Assembly (NCBI GenBank): GCA_030248225.1
Contig: JASANE010028510.1
Coordinates: forward strand, 35,813-99,812
Reading direction: 5' to 3'
Length of the DNA stretch: 64,000 nucleotides
DNA from: Trileptium ribeirensis
Lineage: Eukaryota; Nematoda; Enoplea; Enoplida; Thoracostomopsidae
Positions 36,240-48,410 of the stretch are shown here, piece after piece (within the stretch, counting starts at the first letter, position 1; each line of letters starts with the position of its first letter). The notes below the pieces were generated by a model. That model saw nothing but the letters and a program-made list of their open reading frames with translations, searched no databases and was not told where the DNA came from. Made by a program: the position numbers and the translations under genes.

Positions 36240-36850
36240 TGGGCAGGTCCAACCTTGTATTTCCCTCCCTCCTAGACAATATTTCATAGGTTTTGACCTA
36301 ATTTCCAAAATTATACTCAATTTCATTATCCTCCCCTGGGGATATCCGCCTCCCCCCAGGGGCGACTCCTATATCTATTCCCGAGGGTGAGAAAACTATC
36401 TAAATTTCATATTTCCTCCTTCGTTTTCCACTCCCTCTCAACATATTACCCCTTAAAACTGACTTTAAATCCAGGAATTTACAAATTTCTTTATTTTTAT
36501 TTAAATAACACATTTTTCCTTGATTTATAACTATCCCGTTCCGCTGGGGTGAATTACCTCTCAGCCCCGGTCGGGTGATATTATCTCTCATTCAGGAAAT
36601 ACTTTAATCTCACTATTATCCTATTTTCATCGGGTAAAAATCCGCTGATTTCCACCATTATCTCCCAAAACCAATTACATCAATATTTGACTTTTTCCTA
36701 ACTACATACGATTTCTTAACTCTCTAAAATGACCAAATGGGGTTCCACTTCATTATTCCTATTCAGAAATACTCAACCCCTACGGGATACCGCTAAATAA
36801 CATCTATTTCTAACCCCAAAACTCATTGAATTTTCTTTCCCCAACGATAA
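36240..36850. other. C-rich, G-poor stretch with CCCCTGGGG hairpin
   Basis: No gene. The plus strand is G-poor, and 36,333-36,364 can fold (CCCCTGGGG...CCCCAGGGG). It resembles the 32.3-32.6 kb stretch in composition. Confidence 0.4.
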
Positions 36851-37189
36851 ATAAATAATTATTAAATAAATTTAGTTAGCTACGTTTACTTTACTTGGAT
36901 GTGACCTAGCTACGGGACTGGTTTTTCATGTATTATTATTATTATGTTTACTGGTAGAAGAGAGTACTGCTGTGTACAACGATGTGATCGACGTGTACTA
37001 CTGGGTTTCGTTGTTTTTTTTTCTCGTCAGTACGTATTGCGTAATTTCTTTTTACTTTATATTTTTCGTGCTTTGAACGGACGCATTCGAATTCTGTTTT
37101 GATTTTTATCCATTTCTAAATCTTTATTAATATTAGTTAGGGCAACCTGTGTAGCTCCTCGGTTCATTTGTTCATTTCATCATTAACAT

Positions 37190-37780
37190 GATAGTTCCTT
37201 AGTGAGTATCAGTTTTGCCGGTAAGGCTTCTCCCGGTTTAAGCCTTGTTTGTGCTTCGAAGAATGGAACAACATGAGCCTGTTCGCAGTGAGAACCGCGG
37301 CTTGAGCGCACCGTATAGTTCTCGGACCTAGGTACATACACACACGCACATAAGTAATTTAGGTTCACTCATAGTGACTTCGCAGGAGGTTACCTGCATT
37401 TCTGGAACTTGCCGAGGAGGCGGGTGCGCTAGGCAAAGTAAGCCCTAGCCGGGTTTATGGGAGACCAGAAAAAGGGCAGCCCATTTCCTCAAACGGGAAC
37501 CTCTGGGTGGGATTGGTCTTTCTACCTTTCCGGCACCTTTTCACCACCCGTTGGACCCCAGGCTGCCACATCATGGGCTGCTCTATCGTCGAAGGCTGTG
37601 ACATTGTAAACCTTCCTTAGGGTGGGACATAGTTGTCGGAACTGTGTCTTCGCGCAAGCCTCGCCTAGGGGTGGTCCAATGCACAGGCCGGGGAAATTAC
37701 ACGCTTAGGGGGCTTGGCAGCTATGGGCCAACACCCACGTTCTATTTGGGAAAAATCCTGTGTCACTTGTCCCTAACACT
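37190..37780. other. GC-rich anonymous island
   Basis: About 590 bp distinctly richer in G+C than both flanks, with motifs such as TCTGGGTGGGATTGGTC, CCGTTGGACCCCAGG and CCTAGGGGTGGTCC. No continuous coding frame and no recognisable RNA gene. It is probably an inserted repeat of unknown class. Confidence 0.4.
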
Positions 37781-37789
37781 AACACATAA

Positions 37790-40700
37790 AATTCTTTAGT
37801 TTTTCAGGTTTACGAAACACACGAACACTCCAGGTAGTACGATTTAAGGTACATGTATCCTATAATGCATGATCGCACGCTATTGTCCCGAACTGGTTAA
37901 AAATCCAAAAATTATAAAAATTGTTATAAGTAAAATGGGTTACGCGGTGCGAAACTTGGTTATCGCTAAGATCTCACTATGTGGGAAATATGCTATCTTT
38001 GTTATACCTGGTGCATAATGCCCGGGATTCTTGTTAAGTTTTTGCTCTATAATCTTTTGTTATATGCTAACCATGTTACTATATAATCTTTACAAATTTC
38101 CAGCTAACGTCAGGTAATAAAATTTCTACTATATGACTGTCCAGGCCAGCAAGAGCTGATGGTTTTGTTTTCTTTATTTTACCTGCAGATTGCTAGCTCT
38201 TACTTACAAACATTAAATGATGCGGGTCATCAACGCAGGCACCTTCTTTTGTAATAAGGTTAAGGTGGCAGAGCCACACTATTCCTCAGCTCATTCAGTT
38301 GGCATTTGTGCGGCAATATTCGTTAAACGGTTAATAAAACTCTTATTCCAACGGATTGCTCAACATGTTATTTTAAATAGTGTTATTCATTTTTTTTATT
38401 ATTTTCAGACGACTTGTAAATAGCTAAAGCTTTATCGTCCTAGTGCAATCCTGCTCTTTTAATATTACGATCTCTAAAGGTAAAGAACCAAACTTTATTG
38501 TATGTAGGACATGGTTATCCTAGGTAACAGAAAATTCTATTGTGTACACACAAGAAAACAAACCTATGGAAAGTCTCTTCTAGCTCCAGTCTATATATCT
38601 CAACTCTGGCCGCTTGTCAAGCTGAGATAGAGCTTGGATGCCTTCAGAACTAATATAGTTCACTCCCACTTTGATTCCACCACCCATGATAAAATTTTTT
38701 ATTACAAACTTTCTGATTCCAATTTTCCAATTTTACTTTTTAAAAATTATGCCAAAACTTATTCAAACTCTTTTGACTACGCACTACGGGACTGTTATGC
38801 GGACTCTTCGCCGTAGTGACATTTGGCCTAAAATATTTTGCATGAAATTTATAAGTATCACATTCAGAACCTGTGATCTCGGACACGTTCTGGCAAATTC
38901 TAACCTAGGGGTGCGTGTGCTAGTCTAAACGGACACGGCACCGCCATGCCAAACTATTTAAGAAATCTCTAAATAAATTATTGTTTTAATTTGCAACATT
39001 CTAACGTTGTTTTCTGGACTGTTCATTTTAACTTTACAAATTCTTTTTAAAAAAACATCTTTAATCAGGTCTAAAATGTATTCGGTTTTACAATTCAAAC
39101 TTTTACAAAGTTCTACTTAATGTCATGACTTACTCTTTTCCAAAATGTTATCAATGTCCCACGGCCTGTCAGTCGGACTAGCCAGGGTACAACCGTTGAG
39201 GAGCTAAGTGCTCACATTCGATAACGTTAGTTAAAATTTTCAGGTTAAATTTTGAAATTCATCAATTCTATTTAAGCATTTTTAGTATAAATTAATTACC
39301 CACGGCACGTTCTCCGGACTCGCCAGGGTTTAGGCAGTATTAGCACGGATAAGTCATCCTGCTGACCAAAATCCAATTTAGTCTTAGCTTAATTTTGAAA
39401 AGGTCACACTTAAAAGGGTGCCGAACGCATCAATCCTATCCTTACCGAAACTCACCATTTTTATCCCATAGTAATTTATTTTTTTGTACAACCAATAGTC
39501 TAAGTCTGTTTAGGTTGCAGGGCATAATTGGTTTAACTGTGGTTTATTTTAATGTATATGTGTTCACACGGCCTATTCAGCCTAGTTCACAATCAATCGC
39601 CATACATTGACCAAAACTTGATATCCCTGCCCGGGACAATGACATGTCTACCACTGGGAACTCGCGCAACTCACATCCAGTGATAAAGGGTATCTCCGAC
39701 CGCTGGTAGACCGGTGCATCCCTTGGTGGCTCTTACCCCTAATTCTCGATTTCACTTCTTCTTGGGCAATTCTCGAACTCGCTCTCAGCTTTCACCCCTA
39801 TCCCTCTGGCCACCATTGGAGATGTCGGTTGCGTTTTAGTAAGAAACGTACCGCGGAGAAGGCCGATAAACTCACAGGTACTGTTCCTTTGTACCTTATT
39901 TTTTCTCACACGCTGACGGCGTTACGAGACCAAGAAGCAAAGATTCGGGTAAAATGCCGACCACTGAAAATAACAAGGAAGGATATCGATAAGTGGTCCG
40001 GCAATATATCAAAGGCATCCCAAAAATAGGTGACGGAACTGCTAAAGAACAAAGTCAGCCATGCACAGAATCTACCAGCAGTGCTGGCAATATTTTATTG
40101 TGTCGACATAATGGATAAACATGTCCAATTTACGGTATTACGGAACTGTGATAAACCAAAGAGTTAATAGGCTAAAAACAATCGGCAAACTGACAAAAGG
40201 AATATATCAAGATAACGAAACATTGGTTAATAACGGAAAACCTTCGGCTATATATAAGGACGAATTCATGATAGAAATTTGATCACAGAAGACTATAAGA
40301 AGGCGACGAGAAGAATTCGATGGTTCATTACAAATAGAAAGGACGAGATCATACAGGGAATCTATATATAGGGCGCAGGAACAATCGTTGAATGCGCAGA
40401 ACCCACGAAGACGATTCCCACTTGCCGAACAATTATAATAACGCGACGAGCTGAAGGAAGTGGCGAGCCAGTCTAGCGTCATTTCCTCACTGAATTCTTA
40501 GTTAGTTAGCAAGGTAGAAAATGGAGAATGAAGGAACCGGTGTCAGCCAGTCGGGGGCACTGGGACCTTCAGAATCCATGCCGACTTATAAGGACCAACA
40601 AGAAAGAATCGAAAAGAATGTGACAAAGAGACCAATAAACGATTAAGGATTCAAGAAATCGGTGTACAAACAAAAGGATACAATCGGTGGGACAATAATT

Positions 40701-40790
40701 ATCGAACCAATGACACTGAATCGATTCCTATGGTAATCGACCGATGTCAACAAAGAATTCGGTGTCATAATAGCCAAAGAACCGGTATAC
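37790..40790. other. interior of E3, unassigned
   Basis: No recognised domain. A broken frame at about 40,290-40,440 reads RRREEFDGSLQIERTRSYRE and then an Arg/Gln-rich run, and looks like decayed coding sequence of unknown family. An open frame at 39829-40029 is unrecognised. Confidence 0.4.
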
Positions 40791-40799
40791 TGTTGCTCT

Positions 40800-41243
40800 A
40801 TTGCTCCCCCAAGTGCAAAATCTTAATCGTCTGTTGCTATAGATCTCCATCTTCCTCTGATCAAAAAAATTAAATATGTATCATTTTATTGATAATTTAT
40901 GTACTTCACATAGATTTTGGCTTGTCTGTGTATGTGGAGACTTTAATATGCCTTCAATAGATTGGAGCACTTACACATGGACGATGCTGTCGACTCGTTC
41001 ATGGACACTGTTATTTCTGCAGGCCTCACACAACATGTACTAGAGCCTACACGTGGAAACAATACACTTGATTTAGTGTTTACTGATGATCCAAACGCTG
41101 ATTCGTGTTTAGAAATTATAGCTCCTTTAAAATCATCTGATCATTGTTGCGTTAGTTTCCTGTTAACCAGCGATTCTTTTTGTAATGCTCCTCATCCTAA
41201 CCGCCGTTCCCGAAATCGCCTCGATTGGAGGAGAGCCCAGTGA
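40800..41243 (+). pseudogene. LINE endonuclease domain fragment
   Basis: The catalytic motif GDFNMPSIDW begins at about 40,936 (preceded by VCVC), and the C-terminal endonuclease block (NTLDLVFTDDP, then SSDHCCVSFLL) lies at about 41,065-41,165. An earlier CCYRSPSSS block at 40,834 is in another frame. The enzyme nicks target DNA to start target-primed reverse transcription. Frame breaks and the TGA at 41,241 show this copy is dead. Confidence 0.85.
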
Positions 41244-41693
41244 TCTCTAATTTGCGAACATCTTAACAATATATGTTGGGAAACTATTTTTTCATCCCCA
41301 GATCCGTCTGCTCGTTGGTCCCAATTTCTTCACAATACTTGAACGAGCCATTATGATTTGTGTTCCGATAAAAACTAAAGGTATGATGCTTAAGCCTATT
41401 TGGTCCATGCTGGGCTGCACTTCGTACAAAACATAATTCATTCCGACGTTTCAAGCGGACCAATACAGCTGCTGCATGGGCTAATTATCACAAGAAAGAT
41501 CTTGTTGCGTCGTATCAAATTGAACGTTATATTCGGGCGTATGAGTGCAAGCTAGCTGCCAACATCGACAAAGGTCGTAAGCCGTTCGTCGCCTATGCAA
41601 TGCGGAATCAAAAGGTACATCCAGTTATCGGCCCAATGATGTGAAATGATGGTTCATTCGCGATAAATTCTGAGGAGGATTGCAGTCTTTTTA

Positions 41694-42780
41694 ATGAATA
41701 CTTTGTGTCTGTATTCAACAATAGTCCCTTCGTGTGTCCTGACGCGAATGTTCGTACGTTTCAATTTTATTCATATTGATCCTGAGTCTGTTCACAAAAT
41801 TCTTTCTGGTCTTAAACTGGACGCTGCCCCTGGCATTGATGGACTAACGAACACTTTTCTAAACAAAACAAAAGATGCATTGAGTACACCTCTGCCACGG
41901 CTATTCAATCTATCGCTTGAGTCAGGTATTTTTCCAGTCCAATGGAAAGATGCCAGGGTTGTACCAATTTACAAAGGTAAATGAAACCGCAACAGTTGTC
42001 AAAACTTTAGGCCTATCAGTTTAACGCCATCTACTGGCAAGGTATTGGAAATAGTTGTGCGTGATGCGTTTGTAGCCCATTTGCAGCCTAACTCAGTTCT
42101 GAGCAACACTCAACACGGTTTTCGCGCAAAGCGATCAACAACTACACAACTTCTCGAATACCTTAACCTTGTCACTAAAGCCGTGGACTTAGGCGACCGG
42201 ATTGACACAGTATATATTGATTTTTGTAAGGCGTTTGATAAAGTAAATCATGAAGCATTGTTAGCAAAACTACAACTGTATGGAGTGAGTGGGGCCCTCT
42301 TATCTTGGTTTCGCAGTTATTTGAGTTTACGACGTCAATCTGTAACAGTTAATAACTCGTCTTCTTCGTGGTCTACGGTAGTAAGCGGGGTGCCCCAAGG
42401 TTCCGTCCTTGGCCCCCTGCTTTTCATGATTTTCATCGATGATGTTGATGAGATGGCTTCAAGTATTATTTACAAATTCGCAGATGATCTACGGATGACC
42501 CGTCGCATTGTCAGGAACAATCCGATATGGGAGGTCGATGTGAATGGGATTCAACAAGATCTCGATCAGCTTTATCAATACTTCAATACTTGGTGCCTAT
42601 CGGTGAATTCCGATAAATGCTGTGTGATGCATTCTGGGGTAGACAACCCGAAATCTGTCAATTCGGTAGGCTGTAATCTCTTAAATGTGTCTGAAGCTGA
42701 ATGTGATCTGGGCGCTTGCATTTGCGATAGTTTTAAATTTTCAGCCCACTGTGCTTCTGTAGCTGCCAAGGCCTCACAAA
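41694..42780 (+). pseudogene. LINE reverse transcriptase domain
   Basis: The domain reads in one frame across a single TGA at 41,982-41,984. Blocks in order: LKLDAAPGIDGL, FRPISLTPSTGKVLE, QHGFRAKRSTTTQL, YIDFCKAFDKVNH (first catalytic Asp, about 42,217), SGVPQGSVLGPLL, and KFADDLRM (the catalytic Asp-Asp, about 42,474). These are the conserved blocks of the non-LTR reverse transcriptase, with residues intact apart from the stop. The sequence favours CR1 over RTE or L1. Confidence 0.9.
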
Positions 42781-43281
42781 GTGATATATCTTATTCAACG
42801 TACAATACATTATTGGTCAAAATTTATCTGGCTGCATCTCTATCGTTCCTTAATTCGCCCACACGTCGAATACGCCGTAAATGTTTGGTGTCCTTACCTC
42901 GAACGTGACAGTGATGTCATAGAGAAAGCGCAACGACACGCCACAAAAATGCTTCCAGAAATACGACATCTGTCATATCGTGAGCGTCTTCGCTATTTAG
43001 GACTTCAAACGCTTCGAAGTGATTTAATTTTGATTTACAAGATGGTTCATCGAACGATCGACCTCGATATTTGGCGCTATTTTTCACCTGGATGGCAGTA
43101 CACTCGGGGACATAACTTCAAACTCGAGACGCGAGATGTTGCGAGGCTGGACGTACGTCGTCATTTCTTCACCCATCGCGTTGTGCGACTTTGGAATTCA
43201 TTGCCTTATGAGGGCGTTCATGCGCCGTCAATTTCGTCTTTCAAACAGAGGCTCCATGTTTCTAACACTCTTGCATACTAA
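42781..43281 (+). pseudogene. LINE C-terminal region
   Basis: Continues the reverse transcriptase after a frame change near 42,790. Blocks IRPHVEYAVNVWCPYL, DVIEKAQRHATKM, YRERLRYLGLQTLRSDLI and RRHFFTHRVVRLWNSLP are the characteristic tail of CR1-like ORF2 and end at a TAA. The related decayed tail at 63.57 kb suggests more than one such LINE copy in this genome. Confidence 0.88.
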
Positions 43282-44700
43282 TTCAATATATATTGTTCAT
43301 TTCATCATATCGTGGCTTCGTATTCGCGAGGCCATCATTTCTCCGGTTCGATATTCTCCCGCAAACAACGTCAGTGCCTATCAAATTGCATGCAGTGCTA
43401 ACGAAGACATACGTATTAAATGGTGCGTACCTGATCGTAGACGGAAGGTACATATATTAGAACCGGTGCCAAATTACCCAACGACGACGAGGCCCGTCGA
43501 CCCGAAGAACACTCAGTAGTCTCACAAGTGCATCTCAATGACTATCTTGATCGAAAAAAGCCAATTTAATCGCCAAAGAACATTATTGCCAAACCGGACA
43601 AACCGGTTCTTATTGCAAAGAAGAAAGTCTTATAAAAAGAACTATCAAAAATGTCCTATGTTTTAATTTTTGTGATCAATTACTGTTTTATTAACCCGTA
43701 TTTTATTCTATTGCTAACTAATCATTGTTATTTTCAGGCTTTTTAGTTATGTTTGGGGGAACCAACAAGTCCGAAGAAACCACGTGACAAAGAAAGAAGA
43801 AATTTTAAAATTGGATGGATCTCAATTGGAATAAACAGGGATGGAAATCAGGGCATGATTAATAGATGATCTGATAAATGGGATTATAGCGTCAGTGGTA
43901 GACACGATTTTAATGGAGGGGGTGAAAGATTAATGAAAGAATCAAAACCGGGACCGGTAAATAATCGAGATTCACAGAATAGCATCAATGGCAGATGCTA
44001 CACCGATAACCGGAGACGTGGGGGGTCTAGTAGGCTACCGGGGTCCTAAGTTCCTAAAATTTACAAAATTTTATTTTAAATCTTAAAATTCTTTATGATA
44101 TGTTTCCCTAACTATTTTAAATAACAAAATCCTAAAATTTTAAAACTTATAAAATTTTCCTGTTTACTTATTTGCATATTTTTCATTCTTTTACTTTATT
44201 AGCTAAGTTTATCTTATCTTAGTTATCAGTTTTTCAGTTAATGAGTTAGTAAGTCGGTCGGGCTTGAGGAAGTGTAATGTGACGAAATTGTTTAATTTTA
44301 ATTGTGTTAAATGTCATTAGGCTTACCTAGCTAAATTTTGTGGCTTTACATTGACACGTGTTGTTCGACGGCATTGGCGGTGATGAGTTATAGTTATACG
44401 GATACGGGCTTGATTCTTATTTATAGATTTGGAGTTTAGCACAGATCTTGGTGGATTAATATTGTTTTTACTGGAACCGCACAAAAAGTGCGTGTGCAAT
44501 AAGTTTCTGGATATGAATAGGCAAGCAGCTTTTGACAAACTTATATATTGGAGCGTAAGAATTACGCAGGAGCGAAGTCGTAGACTTCACTAAGCCTTAC
44601 CTTGGTATTGTGCCTTAATCAGGAATGTGGTATCGGCAGTATTAGGCTTCACAAAAGTACTGTTAACGAAGTTATTAGTTAAGATCGTAATATTAGTTTC
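43282..44700. other. 3' flank of LINE and E3 interior
   Basis: No supported gene. Near 44,010-44,100 the sequence GGGTCTAGTAGGCTACC-GGGGTCCTAAGTTCC is, in inverted orientation, the same module that flanks E1 and E2 (GGAACCC-GGTAGC-TGCTAAACCCC near 32,128), so this is another piece of the element complex. Confidence 0.5.
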
Positions 44701-45814
44701 CCAAGAAAAATAAGTGGTTATAAATGCCTAGGAGCGGTGTCATATTAACAGATATTAGTTAGTAATAGCTTAAAAATTCGACCCTTACGTGTCGAGTGAG
44801 CAATACCTGAGCAAGAGCGAAGGTGGGTTTGTGGTTAGTAGTGCGACTTGTTGGGTCAGCAGCCAGTTGGGGCGGCTCAGCAAGAAGTTCTATTCTTGAG
44901 AAGACCGGCCAAGTAAGGGGCGCGGAATCGAATCAACCTCTCGAGTGCCACTTATCCCAAACCGTCCGATAAGCCAGTCATTCGGGGGCATGTCTTTTGA
45001 GAAAAGTTCGACTGAATAGTAGTCGACCGCTACTATGCTGTTGTATTTAACGTTGTTCATCAACCAGTCGGGGGCTTGTGTAATATAACCGGTAAGTATT
45101 AGCGTAAATCTAATGTTTAGGTTGAAGTAATCAATTAATCCTGCAGGCCCCTAACCAGTCGGGAGTCGGTTGTCTCAACTCACAAGGGCAGTATTAGATT
45201 ACTAGTAACCTAAATATAACTGACGATCGCTCAAACCATAACTTGTAAATAAATAAGGAACGTATTAGTCTAAATCTAAGAATTTAGGCTGACATACTCA
45301 TATACTCGTACCGTCACCAGCCAGCCGGCTGTAGTCGTGCCAACCTCACAAGAGGAGTAGCGAAATAGTCGATAACCTAAGTTTGCAAATAACACGAATA
45401 TAGTAGAGCGAGAGAGAATCGAGTGGCCTAGTGACATAAAAAATCTATAGTGAAACTGTGCAAAAGTTGTGAAAGTGCAAACTTTGCAAAAGTGAATTTC
45501 ATTACAATAGCTTATACGGGTATATACTAAAGAATACTGCCGCGAACTTTATTTTCGGGTGCAAAAGCATTGTGTGCCTTAACATATCCTATTTTGTAAC
45601 AATATATTATTGCCAAGGGTTTGGTATTTATTTTCTAAATCCGGAGTGACTAAAGCAGCATCACGCCGCAATGCAAAATATAGGGCATTCTGGCCACACC
45701 TCGGATCACACAAACTTTCGGTGGCGAACCCCGTCTCCTTTTTGATTTCGATAGCCGACATAAGTGAAAATCCCCATCCAACCCCTACCCCAAACAAACC
45801 AACAAAATATAACA

Positions 45815-46725
45815 GAGGTCCCCTAATCAAGATAAGGGGGCTTTGAGTCTAAAATACGCAATTTTTGTTAATTTTTTAAGTTTACTAAATAAATTTCTTT
45901 GTGCTTATTTTTATCCACGGTGGACCTAGCTACCTTCCAAGACCCTCTAAAAGCATGATTCGTTGATTATGTGATCGACGCGACTCCTCGGCTATTGGCA
46001 CATGGGTTCAGTTTAATTTTGTTTTCACCTAATCATTCTTGATTTGCTTTCGTCGGCTTCGGTGTGCTTTCTTGAGTTGTACACATGTTATTGTTTTAGC
46101 CTTTCTTAACGGAGACTTGATCATTGAATCCATGTACAGAGATTGCTACGTTATCGTTGGATGGTGGCTAGCCGATTCTTGTCCGCTATGAGACAATGTT
46201 CGGTGGATAGATGGTTGAAATCTGAAGACAAGGAGAGCAACCGCAGCAGCAGCACAATTGTCAATACTCTGGAAGTGTTCGCGAGACATGGAACTGTCTT
46301 GTAAAAGTATTTAAGGACGATGCTATCACAGTTTCATAGCTCAAATCGTTCCATAAGTAGATCGAGCGACAAGCGAAACTATATCGGGCACAGTTTTGTC
46401 TGGGAATGTGACGCGTTTTTAGCTTAAACTGGTGACCACGTAAACCATTATGAAGAAATCTTGCAAGGAAATATCGACAAGGCCATATGCCAAGCGATAT
46501 ATCATGATACGGTCCGCACGGACCCGACGCGTTACTAATGTTTGTAGTGAGAGCACTTTCAGTCGTTCTTCATGAATCATTTCTAATAAACCAAACATCT
46601 AACGTGTTAACCGACGCTGAACTCCTTCTGTTAGCTGAGAATCCCGACTATTATGTGGACACCAACTGCATGATACATATTCCAGACGTTGTCTTGCAAA
46701 TCTGGTAAAATTTAGCAGTTCACAT
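45815..46725. other. gap between E3 and Gypsy pol
   Basis: No recognisable gag or LTR for the Gypsy element. A short open piece at about 46,598-46,705 (ending VVLQIW) is unassigned. The 5' LTR and gag of the downstream element appear to be missing or too decayed to see. Confidence 0.45.
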
Positions 46726-47945
46726 GTGTTAAAGGCGTATTTGTTGAACACCGGCTATGGGTATTTAGCAGAAGCTAGCCCAGACTTAGTATGGGGTAGC
46801 GGATTACAAGCTACCGATGACAATGTTTGGAATATGTTTGGAAAACACACCGGTAATAATTGGTTAGGAAAAATTCTCATGACAATACGGGCAAAATTAC
46901 GTACTCCGAAATTGAACAGTCTAAGCGAATCATTTATTGGTAATGTTATAAATGATTCGGGATCTGGTTATTTTTGTGTTTATACGGGGAAGAGTATTCT
47001 CCGAGAGATAAGTTTAAATCGAATCCCACCTATTATTTGGAAACTTTTCGGAATAATTCCGGTTGAAATATTGTGTGACACCGGTTTTAATATCAGCATC
47101 CTAAAGTTTCAGACTGCATTACGTTTAGATGATTTTGAGACTATGTGGAAACCAGGTATTGGTAACCAAGTGGCAAAGACTGTGAGTGGCCAGGGTTTGG
47201 ATCTCATTGGTGTTTTGGATATCGACGTACAAATTGGATCTCGACGGTATGTTCAATCTGTATATCTCAGTAAGGACATCCCATACGACATAATATTTGG
47301 GATTGACTTTATGCTTAGGTACAGATGTGTTCTGGATATAGCACAAGGGGAGTGTGTTTTGGAAGATCAAATTATCAAAATGTGGAAATCTAAATATAAT
47401 CATGAGAAACGTGTGGCCAATGTTAATGGTCAAAGTTATTCAGGTATCTCTCGTGGCCATGATGATTCTCCCACGTGTAAAGTCATACCAAAATCTAACG
47501 CTGGAAATGATATCAGTATCCCTAATTTATCTTTGCAAAACTCTGACCTAACCGAAGTTCAAACAGGGATAATGTGTCAATATCTAAATTCCTGGGGTTC
47601 GGTATTTTCCTTTTCTGATTATGATTTGGGTAAATTAAAATTTATAAAACATGCAATTAATTGTGGGAATAGTCCACCAATGTATCAAAGGCCCTATAGG
47701 GTCCCTGAAGCCGCTAAGGAGGATGTGAAGATACGACTAGGAAATATGGAAAATCGTGGAATTATTAGGCCCTCAGCGTCTCCATGGGCTTCCGCAATTG
47801 TTATCGTCCGTAAAAACGATGGCACAAATAGAATATGCTTCGACTATAAGAAATTAAATGCCGTTACCAAATCTGATGTGTTTCCCATCCCTAGGATCGA
47901 CGACTGCTTGGACACACTAGGAGGAGCTAAGTATTTTTCCAGTTT
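46726..47945 (+). pseudogene. Gypsy protease and N-terminal reverse transcriptase
   Basis: An open frame of more than 400 codons. The retropepsin active site is LCDTGFNIS at about 47,072 (Asp-Thr-Gly), followed by IIFGIDFMLRY, the usual flap-side block. The reverse transcriptase starts near residue 320 with PMYQRPYRVPEA, then NRGIIRPSASPWASAIVIV, RICFDYKKLNAVT and FPIPRIDDCLDTLGGAKYFS. The frame is lost right after this, just before the first catalytic aspartate block, which continues in another frame. About 300 residues before the protease are not recognisable as Gag. Confidence 0.85.
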
Positions 47946-48410
47946 GGGACCTGACAAGCGGGTACTGGCAGATGGAATTGGAAGAAAACGACACAGAAAA
48001 GGCAGTCTTCATAACCGATACGGGATTGTTTGAATTTAACGTAATGCCATTTGGACTTCAAATGTGCTCCCAGCTCGTTTATGCGAGCAATAAAATTCTT
48101 ATTGGCTGGGCTAGAGGACAAGGTGCTACCCTATATAGACGACATATTAATATTTTCCTCTTCCTTCGAGCAACACCTTCAAGATTTAACGGATGTGTTT
48201 GAAAGACTTCAAGAAGGGAACATGAAACTAAAGCCTAAGAAGTGTAGTTTTGGTCGAACTAAAGTAAAGTTTTTAGGACATGTGGTATCCGGTTACGGAA
48301 TCGAGCTTGATCCAGACAGTCAAGGCGGTAAAAGAGTACACTACACCGAAAACTGTGAAACAGGTGAGAGGATTTTTAGGACTTGTATCATATTACCGAA
48401 AATTTATTAA
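47946..48410 (+). pseudogene. Gypsy reverse transcriptase, catalytic part
   Basis: DLTSGYWQMEL (first catalytic Asp), TGLFEFNVMPFGL, then a frame change at about 48,062, then SSFMRAIKF, YIDDILIFS (catalytic Asp-Asp, about 48,135), KKCSFGRTKVKFLGH and GYGIELDP. All catalytic residues are present but spread over two frames. A third frame is needed from about 48,312. Confidence 0.88.

Larger units (their letters stand above)
40800..43281 (+). mobile_element. CR1-like LINE, broken
   Basis: Plus-strand remnant of a non-LTR retrotransposon ORF2 in canonical order: AP-type endonuclease, reverse transcriptase, then the C-terminal region typical of CR1-like elements. It is disrupted by in-frame TGA stops at about 41,241 and 41,982 and by a frame change at about 42,790. 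The 5' end (ORF1) is not seen, as in most LINE copies. It sits within E3, so it is a later insertion there. Confidence 0.9.
35843..45814. mobile_element. terminal-inverted-module element E3, enlarged by insertions
   Basis: Left end at 35843 (TGTTATTTTATTTTGTTTTG, GGGGGTAGGG, then ATTAAAAAGGGGACGCGATTCG). The inverted right end stops at 45814 (GATTTCGATAGCCGACATAAG, CCAACCCCTACCCC, ATATAACA). The right interior (44.8-45.4 kb) has CCAGTCGGG/CCGTCCGAT/CCAGCCGGC units and CCTCACAAGAGG, the diverged counterpart of the arrays in E1 and E2. About 10 kb separate the ends, including a CR1-like LINE, so pairing these two ends is an inference; they could belong to different copies. Confidence 0.45.
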
